A program made the position numbers and the translations under genes. From an uncultured bacterium (GTDB lineage: Bacteria > Bacteroidota > Ignavibacteria > UBA10030 > BY39): a stretch of 64,000 bases of DNA. Position 1 is the first letter of the stretch; every line of letters starts with the position of its first letter. The DNA lies in NCBI GenBank assembly GCA_937967455.1, contig CALCJK010000003.1, forward strand, positions 243,676 through 307,675, read 5' to 3'. Positions 56,857-64,000 of the stretch are shown one piece after another. Below the pieces are notes generated by a model. That model was not told the origin of the DNA. It saw nothing but the letters and a program-made list of their open reading frames with translations, and did no database searches.

Positions 56857-57255
56857 TTATCGAATTTTTTCTTCACCACGAATAGTTAGAAATTTTTTAG
56901 CAAAATATGTTGATAAAATCCCACCAATTATATCTGCAACTAAATCAAAAAAATCTGTCGAACGACCAGGTATCAATCCTTGATATAATTCATCTAATAT
57001 ACCTACGATTGCAATAATTAAAATTACATAAGTTGCAATTTTAGTAAAACTGAGTTTAGTCCCTTTCGAAAAATATATGGACCTATATATAAAAATACCA
57101 AAAATAAAAAAAGTAAATATATGTAAAAGTTTATCGATACCAAAAATTTGAATATTTGGAATTTTGTCAGATGGTATCGATGATACAACAAAAATTATAA
57201 TTCCCCAGATCAAAGTTGGTAAATGATATCTGGGAAAAGAGTTATTTTTTAGCAA
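56857..57255 (-). CDS. VanZ-family membrane protein
   Basis: A 132-residue membrane protein with four hydrophobic segments. DKLLHIFTFFIFGIFIYRSI and the terminal LYQGLIPGRSTDFFDLVADIIGGILSTYFA are the VanZ-like signature. Function is unknown outside the glycopeptide-resistance context, and no van genes are present, so no resistance is implied. It overlaps nnr by 7 bp. Confidence 0.85.
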   Translation of the reverse strand: MLKNNSFPRYHLPTLIWGIIIFVVSSIPSDKIPNIQIFGIDKLLHIFTFFIFGIFIYRSIYFSKGTKLSFTKIATYVILIIAIVGILDELYQGLIPGRSTDFFDLVADIIGGILSTYFAKKFLTIRGEEKIR

Positions 57256-58832
57256 TTATATTCTCCCTTCTCGATTACTTTTATTGCATTCGGTATAAAC
57301 TTTTGGATATCTGTTGCAGTAAGGCTTTTTGTACCTAGTATGTTTTTTGCAATATCGCCAGCTAATCCATGCAAATATACACCTGTTATTGCAGCTTCTT
57401 TTGCATTTAAACCTTGCGCAAACAAACCCGAAATAATTCCAGATAATACATCCCCTGAACCTGCTGTTGCCATACCTGGATTTCCAGTAGAGTTTATGTA
57501 TACATTACCATCTGGTATCACAGTAATTGATGGAGCATTTTTAAGCACTAGTATTAAATTAAACTCTTTTGCAAATTTTCTTGATATATCCATTTTATTT
57601 TTTTCTATTTCTTCTACGGGCGATTTAACTAGTCTTGAAAACTCACCCATATGTGGAGTTATTATTAACTGATTTGATTTGCGGTTTTTTAAAATCTTCA
57701 GTTGATTCGCTAGAATCGTAATTGCATCAGCGTCAATAACAATTTTTTTATCAAATTCATATATAACATTTAATACTAATTCAGTTGTTTCTGGATGAGT
57801 AGAAATACCCGGACCAATAACCAACACATCAGCCCATTTTAAATGCTTTTTTAATTTTTCATAAGCTTTACCTGCTAATGTACCACGTTCTGTCGAATCA
57901 AGTGGGAACACCATCACTTCGGTTAGCTTACGTGCTAATATTGGATATACTTTCTCAGGTGTTCCCAAAATTACAGCACCTGCTCCCGTCCTAATTGCTG
58001 ATTGGGATGCTAATGCTGATGCTCCAGTGTACCCGGTTGATCCAGCCAATACAAACACTTTTCCTACATTATATTTATGAACAGTTTTTTCCCTATTTGG
58101 AAATATGCTATGAATATCATAAAGCGTTACTTCATAGGTTTTAATTTTTATATTATCAGCTATAAAATTTGGAATAGATATATCTACTAACTTTAAATCA
58201 TTTATATAATTAACTGATTTACCAATTAATAGTCCAGTTTTTTTAAATCCCATTGTAACTGTCAAATCAGACCTTACAGCATCATTTTCGACAGTTCCTG
58301 TTGTGCCATTAACACCAGAAGGAATGTCGATCGAAATAGTCTTTGCAGGATGTGAATTAATCCATTTTACAATTTTTAAGTAGAACTCATCTAACTTTCC
58401 AGTAAACCCGGTTCCAAATATTGCATCAACAATAAAATCTACATCTTTAAAATTTCGGAGCATTTTAAAATCTTTAAATTGGATTAATTTTAGTTTTTTT
58501 TGTACTTTTTTGCTCCGTATATATTCAAGGAGAATTTTTAAGTTTAATTTAGCATCCCCTGTTATATCCTCAGGTTTCGTTAAGAGAAGAACTGTTACAT
58601 TTGCACCTAAATTGCATAAATATCTAGCTACAACAAATCCATCCCCTCCATTATTTCCTTTCCCGCAAATTACCAAAAACTTTTTAAAATTAACCGACCC
58701 AAATTTTCTATTTATATATTCAACAACACCTCTACCAGCATTTTCCATTAAAACGCAACCTGGTATACCAATAGATTCTATCGTAATCCTATCGAGATTA
58801 CGCATTTCCTCAGGTGTTAATACTGGAATCAT
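57249..58832 (-). CDS. nnr: Bifunctional NAD(P)H-hydrate epimerase/ADP-dependent dehydratase
   Basis: A 527-residue fusion. The N-terminal YjeF epimerase domain has RITIESIGIPGCVLMENAG, VICGKGNNGGDGFVVAR and DIPSGVNGTTG. The C-terminal carbohydrate-kinase-like dehydratase has VFVLAGSTGYTGASALA, VIGPGISTHPE and GNPGMATAGSGDVLSGIISGLFAQ. It repairs hydrated NAD(P)H. It follows nuoN by 2 bp, a fitting neighbour for an NADH-handling complex, though that may be chance. Confidence 0.95.
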   Translation of the reverse strand: MIPVLTPEEMRNLDRITIESIGIPGCVLMENAGRGVVEYINRKFGSVNFKKFLVICGKGNNGGDGFVVARYLCNLGANVTVLLLTKPEDITGDAKLNLKILLEYIRSKKVQKKLKLIQFKDFKMLRNFKDVDFIVDAIFGTGFTGKLDEFYLKIVKWINSHPAKTISIDIPSGVNGTTGTVENDAVRSDLTVTMGFKKTGLLIGKSVNYINDLKLVDISIPNFIADNIKIKTYEVTLYDIHSIFPNREKTVHKYNVGKVFVLAGSTGYTGASALASQSAIRTGAGAVILGTPEKVYPILARKLTEVMVFPLDSTERGTLAGKAYEKLKKHLKWADVLVIGPGISTHPETTELVLNVIYEFDKKIVIDADAITILANQLKILKNRKSNQLIITPHMGEFSRLVKSPVEEIEKNKMDISRKFAKEFNLILVLKNAPSITVIPDGNVYINSTGNPGMATAGSGDVLSGIISGLFAQGLNAKEAAITGVYLHGLAGDIAKNILGTKSLTATDIQKFIPNAIKVIEKGEYNC

Positions 58833-58834
58833 AT

Positions 58835-60259
58835 TTAGAAAACACGTTCGATTATTTGCATTAATAACGATGGAAAAATACCAAATACAAAAAGCCCAAT
58901 TGCACTAAAGATTATGACTGAATTATTTACTGCATTAATTTCTGTGGATATAGTTGTTTCTGTATCTTTAAAATACATTATTACAACTAATCTTAAATAA
59001 TAATATGCAGATATAACAGACATGAGCACCCCTAGGATTGCAAGCCAAGTTAAGTTTGAATTTATTGCTGCAACAAAGATATAATATTTACCAAAAAATC
59101 CTGCAAACGGTGGAATTCCAGTTAAAGAAAACATAAATATCGCCATAAGAAGAGATTGAAATGGATGTTTAATTGACAATCCATTGTAATCTGAAAATGT
59201 TAAATATTTTTCTTCATCTTTTTCAAATATGGAAAGAATTCCAAATGCACCAATATTCATAAGAATATAAGCAGATAGATAAAATAATATTCCATTTTTT
59301 CCACTCTGGTTAGCAGATGCTAAACCAATTAACATATAACCTGCATGCGCAATACTGGAATATGCTAACATTCTTTTTATATTGCTTTGAGATATTGCAA
59401 GAATATTACCAATTATCATTGATGCAGATGCAAGTATTGCTAATATCAATTTAATTTTATAATCGCCTAATAAGTTCTCTGGAAAAATTAAAATAATGGC
59501 TGAAAAGGCCGCTGCCTTTGCCCCAGTAGACATAAATGCTGAAATTGTTGTTGGAGCTCCTTCATATACATCAGGTACCCACATATGAAATGGAACAGAA
59601 GCTATTTTAAAAGCTAATCCAACAAGGACAAAACCAACTCCTATCCAGAATGTTGTTGGTAATGTTGAATTTGTAGTGAAGTATTCTATGATCTTTGAAA
59701 TATTAGTTGTATTAGTTGCACCATAAAGTAATGCAATTCCATACAAAAGAAATCCAGTTATAAAAGCACCAAGGAGAAAATACTTAAGAGCCGCTTCATT
59801 CGATTTCAAATTTTTACGCATAAAACCAGCTAGGATATACAAACAAATGGACATTAGTTCAACACCTAAAAATAAGACAATCAAATCTGCAGCAGTCGCC
59901 ATCAAAATCATTCCAACTGTCGCAAATAAGATTATTGCATAGTATTCCCCATAATGAGCACCAAATTTGATAAGATAATCTTTCGAAAGTAAGATAGTCA
60001 GAAGCGCTGAACCCATAAACAATAAACTAAAATAATTTCCATAAGCCGACAAGCGAAACATATCAAAGAAACTCACCTTTGAATTATAAAATATATCAAT
60101 AGTGAGTATCATTGAAACAATAATACCTACAATTGCTAACCAATAACTAATTGCTGAGGTCTTCTTAGTTAATGCTTCAACAACAACTATTATAAAAGCC
60201 GTAATCAACAATCCTAAGATTGGTATTAATGAGTTTAAATCTTGTATAGGAAATTGCAT
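58835..60259 (-). CDS. nuoN: NADH-quinone oxidoreductase subunit N
   Basis: A 474-residue protein with about 14 membrane segments of the proton-pumping NuoL/M/N family. ELMSICLYILAGFMRKNLKSNEAALKYFLLGAF and GAPTTISAFMSTGAKAAAFSA with KRMLAYSSIAHAGYMLIGLA mark it as subunit N. It carries the TM-helix lysine and glutamate of the antiporter fold. No other complex I gene is in this window; the next gene upstream is ribE, so this subunit is split from the rest of the nuo set, at least locally. Confidence 0.92.
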   Translation of the reverse strand: MQFPIQDLNSLIPILGLLITAFIIVVVEALTKKTSAISYWLAIVGIIVSMILTIDIFYNSKVSFFDMFRLSAYGNYFSLLFMGSALLTILLSKDYLIKFGAHYGEYYAIILFATVGMILMATAADLIVLFLGVELMSICLYILAGFMRKNLKSNEAALKYFLLGAFITGFLLYGIALLYGATNTTNISKIIEYFTTNSTLPTTFWIGVGFVLVGLAFKIASVPFHMWVPDVYEGAPTTISAFMSTGAKAAAFSAIILIFPENLLGDYKIKLILAILASASMIIGNILAISQSNIKRMLAYSSIAHAGYMLIGLASANQSGKNGILFYLSAYILMNIGAFGILSIFEKDEEKYLTFSDYNGLSIKHPFQSLLMAIFMFSLTGIPPFAGFFGKYYIFVAAINSNLTWLAILGVLMSVISAYYYLRLVVIMYFKDTETTISTEINAVNNSVIIFSAIGLFVFGIFPSLLMQIIERVF

Positions 60260-60310
60260 TTTAAGTAACCTTTATATTTTTTTTAAAAATAAGAAATTTG
60301 TAATTAATAT

Positions 60311-60958
60311 TCAATATCCTAATTTCTTTAATCTTTCAAGCGTAATTTTATTATTCAGCTCTTCTCCTATAATGCTATTTAAATAATTTGTTACATATTT
60401 CCCAATAATGTCAAATTCGATATTAACCTTGGACCCGACCTTTTTATTTTTTAAAACTGTATGCTTCATTGTATAAGGTATAATTGAAACATCAAAACAA
60501 TTTTTGTCCACATCTGCTATTGTCAGACTTATACCATCAACGGCGATAGAACCAATTTTCACTATGTTAATTCTGTACTCACCAGGAATCTGAATTCTTA
60601 TTATCCAGCTTTTTCCCAATTCTTTTAAATATTTGATTTCACCAACACAATCTACATGACCTTGCACTATATGCCCATCAAATCGTCCAGTTACAGAAAC
60701 CGGTAATTCCAGATTTACTTCCTCTCCTTCCTTCTGGTATTTGAATGTGGTTTTCTTTAGCGTCTCTTCAACAGCTTCTACTTCGAATTGATTATTTTCT
60801 TTTCTAATAACGGTTAAGCAAACACCATTGATTGCTATACTATCACCCAATTTAAGTCGAGGTGTAACTTCTCTTGATTTTATCTTTATTAATGATGAAT
60901 TACCAGTTCTTTTAATTAAGTATATAGTTCCAATGTTAGTAATTATTCCTGTAAACAT
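60311..60958 (-). CDS. ribE: Riboflavin synthase
   Basis: A 215-residue protein with two lumazine-binding repeats, starting MFTGIITNIG and containing GDSIAINGVCLTV in the first half and GSIAVDGISLTI in the second, with GHIVQGHVDCVG between them. It dismutates two lumazine molecules to riboflavin. It lies 11 bp after ribD; ribH is not in this window. Confidence 0.95.
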   Translation of the reverse strand: MFTGIITNIGTIYLIKRTGNSSLIKIKSREVTPRLKLGDSIAINGVCLTVIRKENNQFEVEAVEETLKKTTFKYQKEGEEVNLELPVSVTGRFDGHIVQGHVDCVGEIKYLKELGKSWIIRIQIPGEYRINIVKIGSIAVDGISLTIADVDKNCFDVSIIPYTMKHTVLKNKKVGSKVNIEFDIIGKYVTNYLNSIIGEELNNKITLERLKKLGY

Positions 60959-60969
60959 AAATTATTCCA

Positions 60970-62073
60970 TTAATATTTTATTTTTCCCTGAATTAGAATG
61001 TTGTCAGAAATTTGTTCCACATTAATGTTATGCAATTCAATAGGATTTTTTATAGAACGCTTTAACTTGTTAGAAATACTTATTAGCCCATCTCCAAAAA
61101 TCTTTGGTGCAATAAATATATATGCACGATCTGCAAGCTTCTTGTTTAAAAATCCTGTAATCAGATCCTGCCCACCTTCAACTAAAACCGAAGCTATATT
61201 AAAATTATAAAGTATTTTTAAGACTTCTTTAAGCTCAATTCTTTTATTTTTAGTTTTCATTGGAATCAATTTCACATTAAGAGCTTGAAACTCTTTGACT
61301 TTAATTTTATTCACATCATAAGTTAATTTATCCACAAAAATCAATGTCTGGATTTTTTTGGCATTTTTAAATATTTTATATCCCGGATTTAATTCAAATT
61401 TCCCATCTAAAATTACACGAATTGGATTTTTCCCCTTTACTAATCTCACCGTGAGTTGTGGATCATCAATCTTGACTGTATTTGCGCCAACCATCACTGC
61501 ATCATATCTTGAACGCAAAATATGAACTCTTTGCCTTGCTTCATGATTAGTAATCCATCTTGATTGACTTTTATGATCAGCTATTTTAGAATCAATTGTT
61601 TGTGCAATTTTTAGCGCTACAAAAGGTAATTTTTTCTGGATGTATTTAAAAAACGTTTCATTTATTTCAATTGCTTTATCTTTAAGAACATTTTCTATTA
61701 CCTCAATTTTTGCCTCTTTTAATTTCTGAATTCCTTTTCCATTTACTAAAGGATTTGGATCCCGTGTTGCAATTATTACTCGTTTAATTTTTTGTTGAAT
61801 TATCTTTTCAACACAGGGTGGTGTTTTTCCGTAGTGACTGCATGGTTCAAGATTTACATAAAGATCTGCACCAAAAGCATTTTCTTTTGCATTATTGAGT
61901 GCATTCACCTCAGCATGATGTCCACCAAAAAATTTGTGATAACCTTTACCAACAATTTTCTTATTTTTAACTATAACAGCCCCTACCATTGGATTGGGAC
62001 TAACATATCCTGCTCCTTTAAGTGCAAGATCAAAACAGAGCTTCATATATTTTTCATGTTCCAACATTTTCAT
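60970..62073 (-). CDS. ribD: Bifunctional riboflavin deaminase/reductase
   Basis: A 367-residue protein with an N-terminal zinc deaminase (H53-A-E in HHAEVNAL, C78 and C87 in LEPCSHYGKTPPC) and a C-terminal reductase (QTIDSKIADHKSQSRWIT, YDAVMVGANTVKIDDPQLTVR, VLVEGGQDLITGF). It carries out the second and third steps of riboflavin synthesis. Its start overlaps the upstream stop codon as ATGA. Confidence 0.96.
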   Translation of the reverse strand: MKMLEHEKYMKLCFDLALKGAGYVSPNPMVGAVIVKNKKIVGKGYHKFFGGHHAEVNALNNAKENAFGADLYVNLEPCSHYGKTPPCVEKIIQQKIKRVIIATRDPNPLVNGKGIQKLKEAKIEVIENVLKDKAIEINETFFKYIQKKLPFVALKIAQTIDSKIADHKSQSRWITNHEARQRVHILRSRYDAVMVGANTVKIDDPQLTVRLVKGKNPIRVILDGKFELNPGYKIFKNAKKIQTLIFVDKLTYDVNKIKVKEFQALNVKLIPMKTKNKRIELKEVLKILYNFNIASVLVEGGQDLITGFLNKKLADRAYIFIAPKIFGDGLISISNKLKRSIKNPIELHNINVEQISDNILIQGKIKY

Positions 62074-62858
62074 TTCATTACAACTTTAATATTTGCACCA
62101 ATTTTAACTTTTAATATCTCTGATGCATTCATATTTCGAGCAGATAATTCTAATAAATTTGTACTACCAACTAAACCAAATAAATTGGAATTATCTGATT
62201 GTGAATAAAATTTTAAAAATCGATCAATACGATATTCTCCAACCAGGACATACTTTATCTTATTAATATCTTCAAAATTTTTTACAAATATATTTGTTAT
62301 AACATTTCCAAATCGATCAATATATATTATTTTACCATTAATCAACTTATGCTTAAATTCTGAAAGTGAAATAAAATTCTCAGGTTTAGTTAAAGGTATA
62401 ATTTCCTTTCCAAACTTTTTTGGTAAAACACCTTTTGATAAGTACGCAGCAACAGGTGCAAAAATGTCTCTACCATGAAATGTATTGCTTATATTACTTA
62501 AAAAATATTTTTTGTTCTCAACGCTGTAAATTTTTAAAATCCTTTGGTATGATAAAATGTATTTTAATACATTATTATCGGGTGCAAGAAAAATATAATC
62601 TCTTGATTTTACTAAGAGAATTTTTCTTTCAGAACCTACACCAGGATCAACAACAGTAACAAATATCGTTTGTTTTGGGAAATACTGATATGAAGCCCAT
62701 AAAACAAAAGCAGCTTCATTTACATTTTGAGGTTGAATATCATGAGTTAGATCTATAATCTTCGAATTGGGTGAAATTTTATTTATTACTCCCTTCATTA
62801 CAGCACTGTAACCATCTTTACTACCAAAATCAGTGAGAAGTGCAATAATTTTTCCCAT
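62070..62858 (-). CDS. SAM hydroxide adenosyltransferase (DUF62)
   Basis: A 262-residue protein of the DUF62 family. MGKIIALLTDFGSKDGYSAVMKG, IDLTHDIQPQNVNEAAFVLW, FVTVVDPGVGSERK, FLAPDNNVLKYIL and FHGRDIFAPVAAYLSKG are all recognisable. The family hydrolyses S-adenosylmethionine to adenosine and methionine, or makes SAM hydroxide; related enzymes fluorinate or chlorinate SAM. The fluorinase-type insertion loop was not seen. The role in the cell is not settled. It overlaps ribD by 4 bp. Confidence 0.88.
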   Translation of the reverse strand: MGKIIALLTDFGSKDGYSAVMKGVINKISPNSKIIDLTHDIQPQNVNEAAFVLWASYQYFPKQTIFVTVVDPGVGSERKILLVKSRDYIFLAPDNNVLKYILSYQRILKIYSVENKKYFLSNISNTFHGRDIFAPVAAYLSKGVLPKKFGKEIIPLTKPENFISLSEFKHKLINGKIIYIDRFGNVITNIFVKNFEDINKIKYVLVGEYRIDRFLKFYSQSDNSNLFGLVGSTNLLELSARNMNASEILKVKIGANIKVVMK

Positions 62859-62864
62859 AATATT

Positions 62865-63875
62865 TTATTTTAGTACTATTTCTTTTTTTGACTTTGCTGA
62901 TTTATAGACTGCTTCAACAACTTTCATTCTTTTGACTGCCTCCTCAATTGTAGATATTAAAGGATGTAAACCTCTCACGGAGCCTATAAAATGTTTAATT
63001 TCGTTTTCGTAACTTTTCTTTGTGATATTTTGGGGTGTCTCTAATTTTGTTGGAAATACATTTACAACATCAGTGCCATAATTTTTAAAAATTTTCAATG
63101 GATTTATCTGTGAACTACCTTTGCTTCCATATATATCACAATAAAATTGATCTGAAACTGTCTGAAATGACCAGCTTGTTTCAAGTGTCAATACAGCATT
63201 ATCTTTAGTTTCAAAATATGCAATACAGGTATCTTCTACATTTTTAGTTGTATTATAGAAAGTAAAAGCAGATACTCTTTTTATATCAGAAAAATTAACA
63301 GTCCAAAGTAATGTATCAAGTGCGGCTAAACCAAGATCAATAAATACTCCGCCACCTGATTTATCTAATTGTGTAATCCACTTTTTATCGGAAGATATTT
63401 TTTTCATCCAACCAGTTTTAACATATATAATTTTACCAAGTTCATTATTTTCAATAATGCTTTTTAAAAGCATCATATCAGGTCGAAAACGATTGTTCAT
63501 GCCAATCATTAATTTAATATTCCTATTTTTAACAGCTTCAGCAATTTCAACCGCCTCTTGATAATGACGGGCTACTGGTCGCTCTACAAAAATGTTTAAA
63601 ACTTTATTAATAGTATCAAGTATTATTTCTTTATGAGTATCGGTCGGTGTACAAATATGTACTGCATCTAATTCTTCATTTTCAAGCATTTTATTATAAT
63701 CTGTATAGTATTTCTTTATTCCAAATTTTTCAGATACAACCTGGCATTTAGTTTTATCAATATCGCATATAGACACAATTTCAACTTCTTGAAATTTTTT
63801 TAGTAAAGGTATATGAAATACTTGCGATACCCAACCCAAACCGATGATACCAAATTTAATTTTCTTCATATTCAC
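62865..63875 (-). CDS. Gfo/Idh/MocA-family oxidoreductase
   Basis: A 336-residue NAD(P)-dependent oxidoreductase. The Rossmann motif GIIGLGWVSQVFHIPLL is at the N terminus, DAVHICTPTDTHKE and FVERPVARHYQEAVEIAE (EKP-like segment, here ERP) follow, and GGGVFIDLGLAALDTLLW closes the catalytic face. Substrate is unpredictable; many act on sugars or inositols. The usual catalytic lysine of the EKP motif is arginine here (VERPVAR). It lies 6 bp upstream of the SAM-hydroxide adenosyltransferase gene. Confidence 0.85.
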   Translation of the reverse strand: MNMKKIKFGIIGLGWVSQVFHIPLLKKFQEVEIVSICDIDKTKCQVVSEKFGIKKYYTDYNKMLENEELDAVHICTPTDTHKEIILDTINKVLNIFVERPVARHYQEAVEIAEAVKNRNIKLMIGMNNRFRPDMMLLKSIIENNELGKIIYVKTGWMKKISSDKKWITQLDKSGGGVFIDLGLAALDTLLWTVNFSDIKRVSAFTFYNTTKNVEDTCIAYFETKDNAVLTLETSWSFQTVSDQFYCDIYGSKGSSQINPLKIFKNYGTDVVNVFPTKLETPQNITKKSYENEIKHFIGSVRGLHPLISTIEEAVKRMKVVEAVYKSAKSKKEIVLK

Positions 63876-63886
63876 TTTATTTTAAT

Positions 63887-64000
63887 TTATTTTTCTAAAA
63901 ATTCAATTATTTGATTAGTAATACCTTCAGGATCAAGTTTTAACAATTTATATAATTCTTGAGGAGTTCCATGAGGAACAAATTCATCAGGAATACCAAG
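63887..64000 (-). CDS. dxs: 1-deoxy-D-xylulose-5-phosphate synthase, C-terminal end (partial)
   Basis: The last 37 codons of a gene entering from the right edge. LGIPDEFVPHGTPQELYKLL followed by LDPEGITNQIIEFLEK matches the C terminus of Dxs, the thiamine-diphosphate enzyme that starts the MEP isoprenoid pathway from pyruvate and glyceraldehyde-3-phosphate. It is 11 bp upstream of the oxidoreductase gene on the same strand. The call rests on a short stretch. Confidence 0.8.
   Translation of the reverse strand, partial: LGIPDEFVPHGTPQELYKLLKLDPEGITNQIIEFLEK

Noticed and set aside
56857..57255. Glycopeptide-resistance role for the VanZ-like gene
   Set aside because: No vanA/H/X or regulatory genes; VanZ-family proteins are common in bacteria without resistance.
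58510..58908. 132-codon open frame on the + strand
   Set aside because: Antisense to nnr and the 3' end of nuoN; no domain or ribosome site.
52867..62073. FMN riboswitch for ribBA, ribD or ribE
   Set aside because: The genes are internal to a tightly packed operon; no RFN-element conserved segments in the short gaps.
61792..62208. 138-codon open frame on the + strand
   Set aside because: Antisense to ribD and the SAM hydroxide adenosyltransferase gene, both well supported.

Overview
The window is AT-rich bacterial DNA, almost fully coding. It most likely comes from the Ignavibacteria (Ignavibacteriota, Bacteroidota/Chlorobi group). The main sign is a set of secreted proteins ending in a type IX secretion (T9SS) sorting domain with the NYPNPFN motif that is typical of that lineage. 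Capsule-assembly, UDP-xylose and lactate-utilisation genes fit the same picture. This is an inference from gene content, not from a marker phylogeny.

Layout. 1-1289: three tandem peroxiredoxin genes of different subfamilies, the first cut by the window edge. 1351-6226: UDP-glucose dehydrogenase, UDP-glucuronate decarboxylase, a DUF2279 protein and a Wzi-like outer-membrane barrel (surface polysaccharide). 6292-8987: LutABC. 9095-16550: two very large secreted proteases with shared repeat arrays and T9SS domains. 16701-19331: PAP2 enzyme, CPBP-type membrane protein and SDR epimerase. 19442-22966 (+ strand): CstA-type carrier, cation-efflux protein and AsnA. 22973-28005: small basic protein, two more T9SS proteins, and a transposase-like gene that has lost catalytic residues. 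28006-32570: DMT exporter, DUF362 protein, UbiA/DPPR-type prenyltransferase and methylmalonyl-CoA mutase catalytic subunit.

32660-43511 is a tightly packed housekeeping run: mutL, dipeptide epimerase, ftsY, pgsA, purF, nadB, argD-like, coaE, rny. 43548-51643 is a translation/cell-division block read leftward: tRNA-Gly, tRNA-Cys, tRNA-Leu, tRNA-Val, thrS, infC (AUU start), rpmI, rplT, pheS, pheT, a small coiled-coil gene, zapA and 6S RNA. 51747-52735: CYTH-domain gene and greA. 52867-64000: a long leftward run from dxs (partial) through a Gfo/Idh oxidoreductase, SAM hydroxide adenosyltransferase, ribD, ribE, nuoN, nnr, vanZ-like, a CBS/CorC membrane protein, tgt and yajC to ribBA.

Most of the window is ordinary. 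The items most worth a second look are the apparently domesticated IS481-like gene, the coding-like fragment fused in frame to the 5' end of the TIGR03790-type gene, the structured spacer inside the tRNA cluster, the coiled-coil gene beside zapA, and the two repeat-bearing proteases. No CRISPR array, prophage, integron or recognisable defence island was seen.
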